From an uncultured bacterium (GTDB lineage Bacteria > Cyanobacteriota > Vampirovibrionia > Gastranaerophilales > Gastranaerophilaceae), in contig CATLLN010000001.1 in assembly GCA_950022695.1 (NCBI GenBank), forward strand, positions 388,539 to 452,538: 64,000 bases of DNA. Reading direction: 5' to 3'. The position numbers and the translations under genes are program-made. Under the pieces are notes generated by a model. That model was not told where the DNA came from. It saw only the letters and a list, made by a program, of their open reading frames with translations, and did no database searches. How positions within the stretch are numbered: the first letter of the stretch is position 1; every line of letters starts with the position of its first letter. This document shows, piece after piece, positions 56,690 through 64,000 of this stretch.

Positions 56690-57106
56690 ATGAAAAAGTT
56701 ATTTATGTTATTTACAGCATTTGTTTTATCTCTTGCTATGTTTCAAGGTGCAGAAGCTAAAACTGTACAGGTAACAGCATTGGAAGATTTTCAAACATCT
56801 AATCCTCCTCAAGTTTTACATGTGCAAATGAATGCTAATACAAGACTTGATTATGATTTAATGTTGTTCCAAGGTTTTCAGGTAACAGGTAAAGTTGTAC
56901 CTCAAGATGGTGGCGGATTTTTGTTTATTCCTGTAAGTTATGTAAATTATCAGGAAGAAAATTTAAATATCGATAAAGAATATCCGGCATCATACAAAGG
57001 CAGAGCTGGACTTATTAGACAAAATCAACCATTTCAGTTGGTATTTCCAAACAACGGTCCTGATACATTCCAATACTACGTTCCTAGCGTAAGCGACATG
57101 AACTAG
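56690..57106 (+). CDS. Secreted beta-domain protein, paralogue of the previous gene
   Basis: The 138-residue protein has a signal peptide (KKLFMLFTAFVLSLAMFQGA, cut after AEA24 or nearby). Then comes the shared TVQVTALEDFQTSNPPQVLH, LMLFQGFQVTGKVV, a Gly-Gly-Gly segment and FIPVSYVNYQ. AAAGGAG precedes the ATG. The gap to the upstream paralogue is 49 bp, so cotranscription is likely, and a terminator follows. No named family is recognised. Confidence 0.75.
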   Translation: MKKLFMLFTAFVLSLAMFQGAEAKTVQVTALEDFQTSNPPQVLHVQMNANTRLDYDLMLFQGFQVTGKVVPQDGGGFLFIPVSYVNYQEENLNIDKEYPASYKGRAGLIRQNQPFQLVFPNNGPDTFQYYVPSVSDMN

Positions 57107-57164
57107 GAGGTAAATGTAGCCAACGGTTAAACCGGATTCAGGATTTATGTAGATAGATTTCAAT

Positions 57165-57197
57165 AAAAGAGTTCTCAATACGAGGGCTCTTTTAGTT
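57165..57197 (+). terminator. Terminator after the paralogue pair
   Basis: AAAAGAGTTCTC pairs with GAGGGCTCTTTT (G-T pairs allowed) around a 5-nt loop, followed by AGTTT. Confidence 0.65.
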
Positions 57198-57269
57198 TAT
57201 TTATATGATAACAAATGCTTGAATTTTTATTACTATTAAATAGTTATAGAAAAAGAAAGAGTTATTTAT

Positions 57270-58313
57270 ATGTTACAGTATTTTTTAGGTTCGTATATTG
57301 TTACAATTGCAGGAATTATTGCTGCATATTTCTGGGGTGAACATGTTCATTCAGGAGCAGGTTTATCAAGTATTTTTATTGTACTTGTTCTTGCCGTGTT
57401 AGAAACCAGTTTATCGTTTGATAACGCCGTTGTTAATGCAATGAAACTTGAAAAAATGTCTGATGTTTGGAGACATAGATTTTTAACTTGGGGTATTGCA
57501 ATTGCGGTATTTGGTATGAGATTTTTATTTCCGGTTTTGGTAGTTGCAATTTTTGCTAAGTTAGATATGTTAACAGTGACTAAAATAGCTTTGACAGATT
57601 CTCATAAATATGCGCAATATTTACATGCAACTCATGCGCCGATTGTTACTTTTGGCGGTATGTTTTTGATAATGTTATTTCTTAATTATTTTTTCAACCA
57701 CGAAAAAGATGTTCATTGGATAAAGCCTATTGAAGCCCCGTTATCTCATCTTGACCATATAAGAGGAATTGAAATCATTATTTCTATGTTAATGTTGTTA
57801 GGATTACAATCTTTTATTCCTGTAGAATCAAAAGTTGCAGTAATTATTTCCGGCATGGCTGGGATTATTACATTTTTGGCAATTGATGGCGTGGCTCATT
57901 TTCTGGAAAAGCACGAAGAAATGCGCAATGCAAAATGTGCTGCTGATAGTGTAAAATGCGCAGGATTAATCAGTTTTATATACTTAGAACTTATAGATGC
58001 TTCGTTTTCTTTAGATGGTGTTTTGGGAGCATTTGCTTTAAGTAATGATGTTTTGATTATTACAATCGGTTTAGCAATTGGTGCGATGTTTGTAAGATCT
58101 TTAACAATAATGCTTGTTGAAAAGAAAACACTTGCGCAGTTTCTGTATCTTGAACACGGTGCACATTGGGCAATTGGGGCATTAGCTGTAATTATGCTTG
58201 TGTCTACAGTTAAGGAAGTCCCGGAAGTTGTAACAGGGCTTATAGGATTATTCTTTATTGTTGCGGCGTTGATTTCATCAATTATTTATAATAAGAAACG
58301 ATTTTCAAAATAA
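57270..58313 (+). CDS. DUF475/TerC-like membrane protein
   Basis: The 347-residue protein has about nine membrane helices and the family's two acidic motifs: VLETSLSFDNAVVNAMKL (about 42-59) and LELIDASFSLDGVLGAFA (about 237-254), spaced as in TerC/DUF475 proteins, which are thought to move metal ions. HE-rich cytoplasmic loops lie between (HFLEKHEEMRNAKC). No yybP-ykoY-type riboswitch is visible upstream. The shared terminator with ahcY follows. Confidence 0.9.
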   Translation: MLQYFLGSYIVTIAGIIAAYFWGEHVHSGAGLSSIFIVLVLAVLETSLSFDNAVVNAMKLEKMSDVWRHRFLTWGIAIAVFGMRFLFPVLVVAIFAKLDMLTVTKIALTDSHKYAQYLHATHAPIVTFGGMFLIMLFLNYFFNHEKDVHWIKPIEAPLSHLDHIRGIEIIISMLMLLGLQSFIPVESKVAVIISGMAGIITFLAIDGVAHFLEKHEEMRNAKCAADSVKCAGLISFIYLELIDASFSLDGVLGAFALSNDVLIITIGLAIGAMFVRSLTIMLVEKKTLAQFLYLEHGAHWAIGALAVIMLVSTVKEVPEVVTGLIGLFFIVAALISSIIYNKKRFSK

Positions 58314-58317
58314 AATG

Positions 58318-58345
58318 AAAGCCGGTCATAAAGACCGGCTTTTTT
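58318..58345. terminator. Bidirectional terminator between DUF475 and ahcY
   Basis: AAAGCCGGTC pairs with GACCGGCTTT around a 5-nt loop, with TTTT following on the plus strand. The genes converge. Confidence 0.9.
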
Positions 58346-58364
58346 ATTCGGAGTTACTTTGAAC

Positions 58365-63914
<5,550 letters not shown>

Positions 63915-63916
63915 TG

Positions 63917-63948
63917 AAAAAGGTGACATTTAAGTCACCTTTTTTATT
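63917..63948. terminator. Bidirectional terminator
   Basis: AAAAAGGTGAC pairs with GTCACCTTTTT around a 6-nt loop. It lies between the GH13-like gene and the convergent ychF. Confidence 0.9.
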
Positions 63949-64000
63949 TTATACTGCAAATCTGAAATGAACTAAATCACCATCTTGAATAACATAATCT
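63949..64000 (-). CDS. ychF: C-terminus of YchF ATPase, cut by window edge
   Basis: The minus-strand frame ends DYVIQDGDLVHFRFAV followed by TAA, which matches the C-terminus of the TGS domain of YchF/OLA1 GTPase-family ATPases (typically KDYIVQDGDVMHFRFNV). Only 16 residues are inside the window, so the rest of the gene is not seen. Confidence 0.8.
   Translation of the reverse strand, partial: DYVIQDGDLVHFRFAV

Noticed and set aside
57107-57269. Manganese (yybP-ykoY) riboswitch before the DUF475 gene
   Set aside because: The conserved riboswitch core is absent; the region only shows a terminator for the preceding gene.

Overview
The window is AT-rich DNA from a bacterium that keeps an outer membrane (MlaA and MlaD-type lipid-transport proteins, an SLH-domain protein), builds type IV pilus-like machinery (PilT, PilD, a CpaE/TadZ-like ATPase, two prepilin-like proteins) and carries many secreted or membrane proteins without a recognisable family. 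The 16S rRNA, the low GC, the SLH-domain protein and the large number of lineage-specific proteins beside a conventional core suggest the non-photosynthetic cyanobacterial relatives of the gut (Vampirovibrionia/Melainabacteria, order Gastranaerophilales). That assignment is inference from overall character; a 16S search would settle it.

Layout. 1-2.8 kb: small hypothetical proteins, a four-CxxC zinc-ribbon protein and a 464-residue protein with an HNH-like segment. 2.8-5.9 kb: a minus-strand cluster yebC, diguanylate cyclase, tsaE, tsaB. 6-10.7 kb: an SLH-domain exported protein, a GNAT enzyme, an unusual MlaA-alpha/beta hydrolase fusion and tcdA. 10.7-11.4 kb: three tRNA genes (Thr-TGT, Thr-GGT, Tyr-GTA) with a duplicated tRNA-Tyr tail. 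11.4-16.4 kb: a DUF486 protein, an XRE regulator, two prepilin-like genes (the second frameshifted at a run of nine G), rpsT, and rpsB-tsf behind a structured leader. 16.5-19.4 kb: ribD, a UPF0173 hydrolase and a GshB-like ATP-grasp enzyme. 19.4-25.1 kb: one rRNA operon (16S-23S-5S, no spacer tRNA) with a duplicated 5S tail and terminator.

25.1-39.9 kb: a replication, repair and translation block (dnaA-ruvA, pilD, a SigB/F/G-like sigma factor, gatC, pyrG, an MFS carrier, recF, pilT, uvrB and two polytopic membrane proteins). 39.9-49.1 kb: cpaE-like, a 6S RNA gene with a clear promoter, a 680-residue lineage-specific protein, mlaD, folP, two further lineage-specific proteins and a radical SAM enzyme. 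49.1-64 kb: obgE, Gly/Asn/Asp-rich and phage-virion-like proteins, uvrA, a tandem pair of paralogous secreted proteins, DUF475, ahcY, a 1368-residue GH13-like enzyme with a very long insertion, and the last codons of ychF.

How they work together. TsaB, TsaE and TcdA belong to one tRNA modification route (t6A, then cyclic t6A). PilD, PilT, the CpaE-like protein and the prepilin-like proteins fit a pilus or pseudopilus system. MlaA and MlaD are components of outer-membrane phospholipid trafficking. The most unusual signals are: (a) a short N-terminal [IV]-x-F-x-G motif and TAGCAA-containing upstream elements shared by several otherwise unrelated lineage-specific proteins; (b) a G9 homopolymer that switches a prepilin gene out of frame; (c) the MlaA-hydrolase fusion; (d) the GH13 enzyme with a split barrel; (e) dnaA, recF, uvrB and a neighbouring gene whose -10 boxes sit exactly 6 nt before the ATG, implying leaderless mRNAs. 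No CRISPR array, transposase, integrase or oriC-like DnaA-box cluster was seen.
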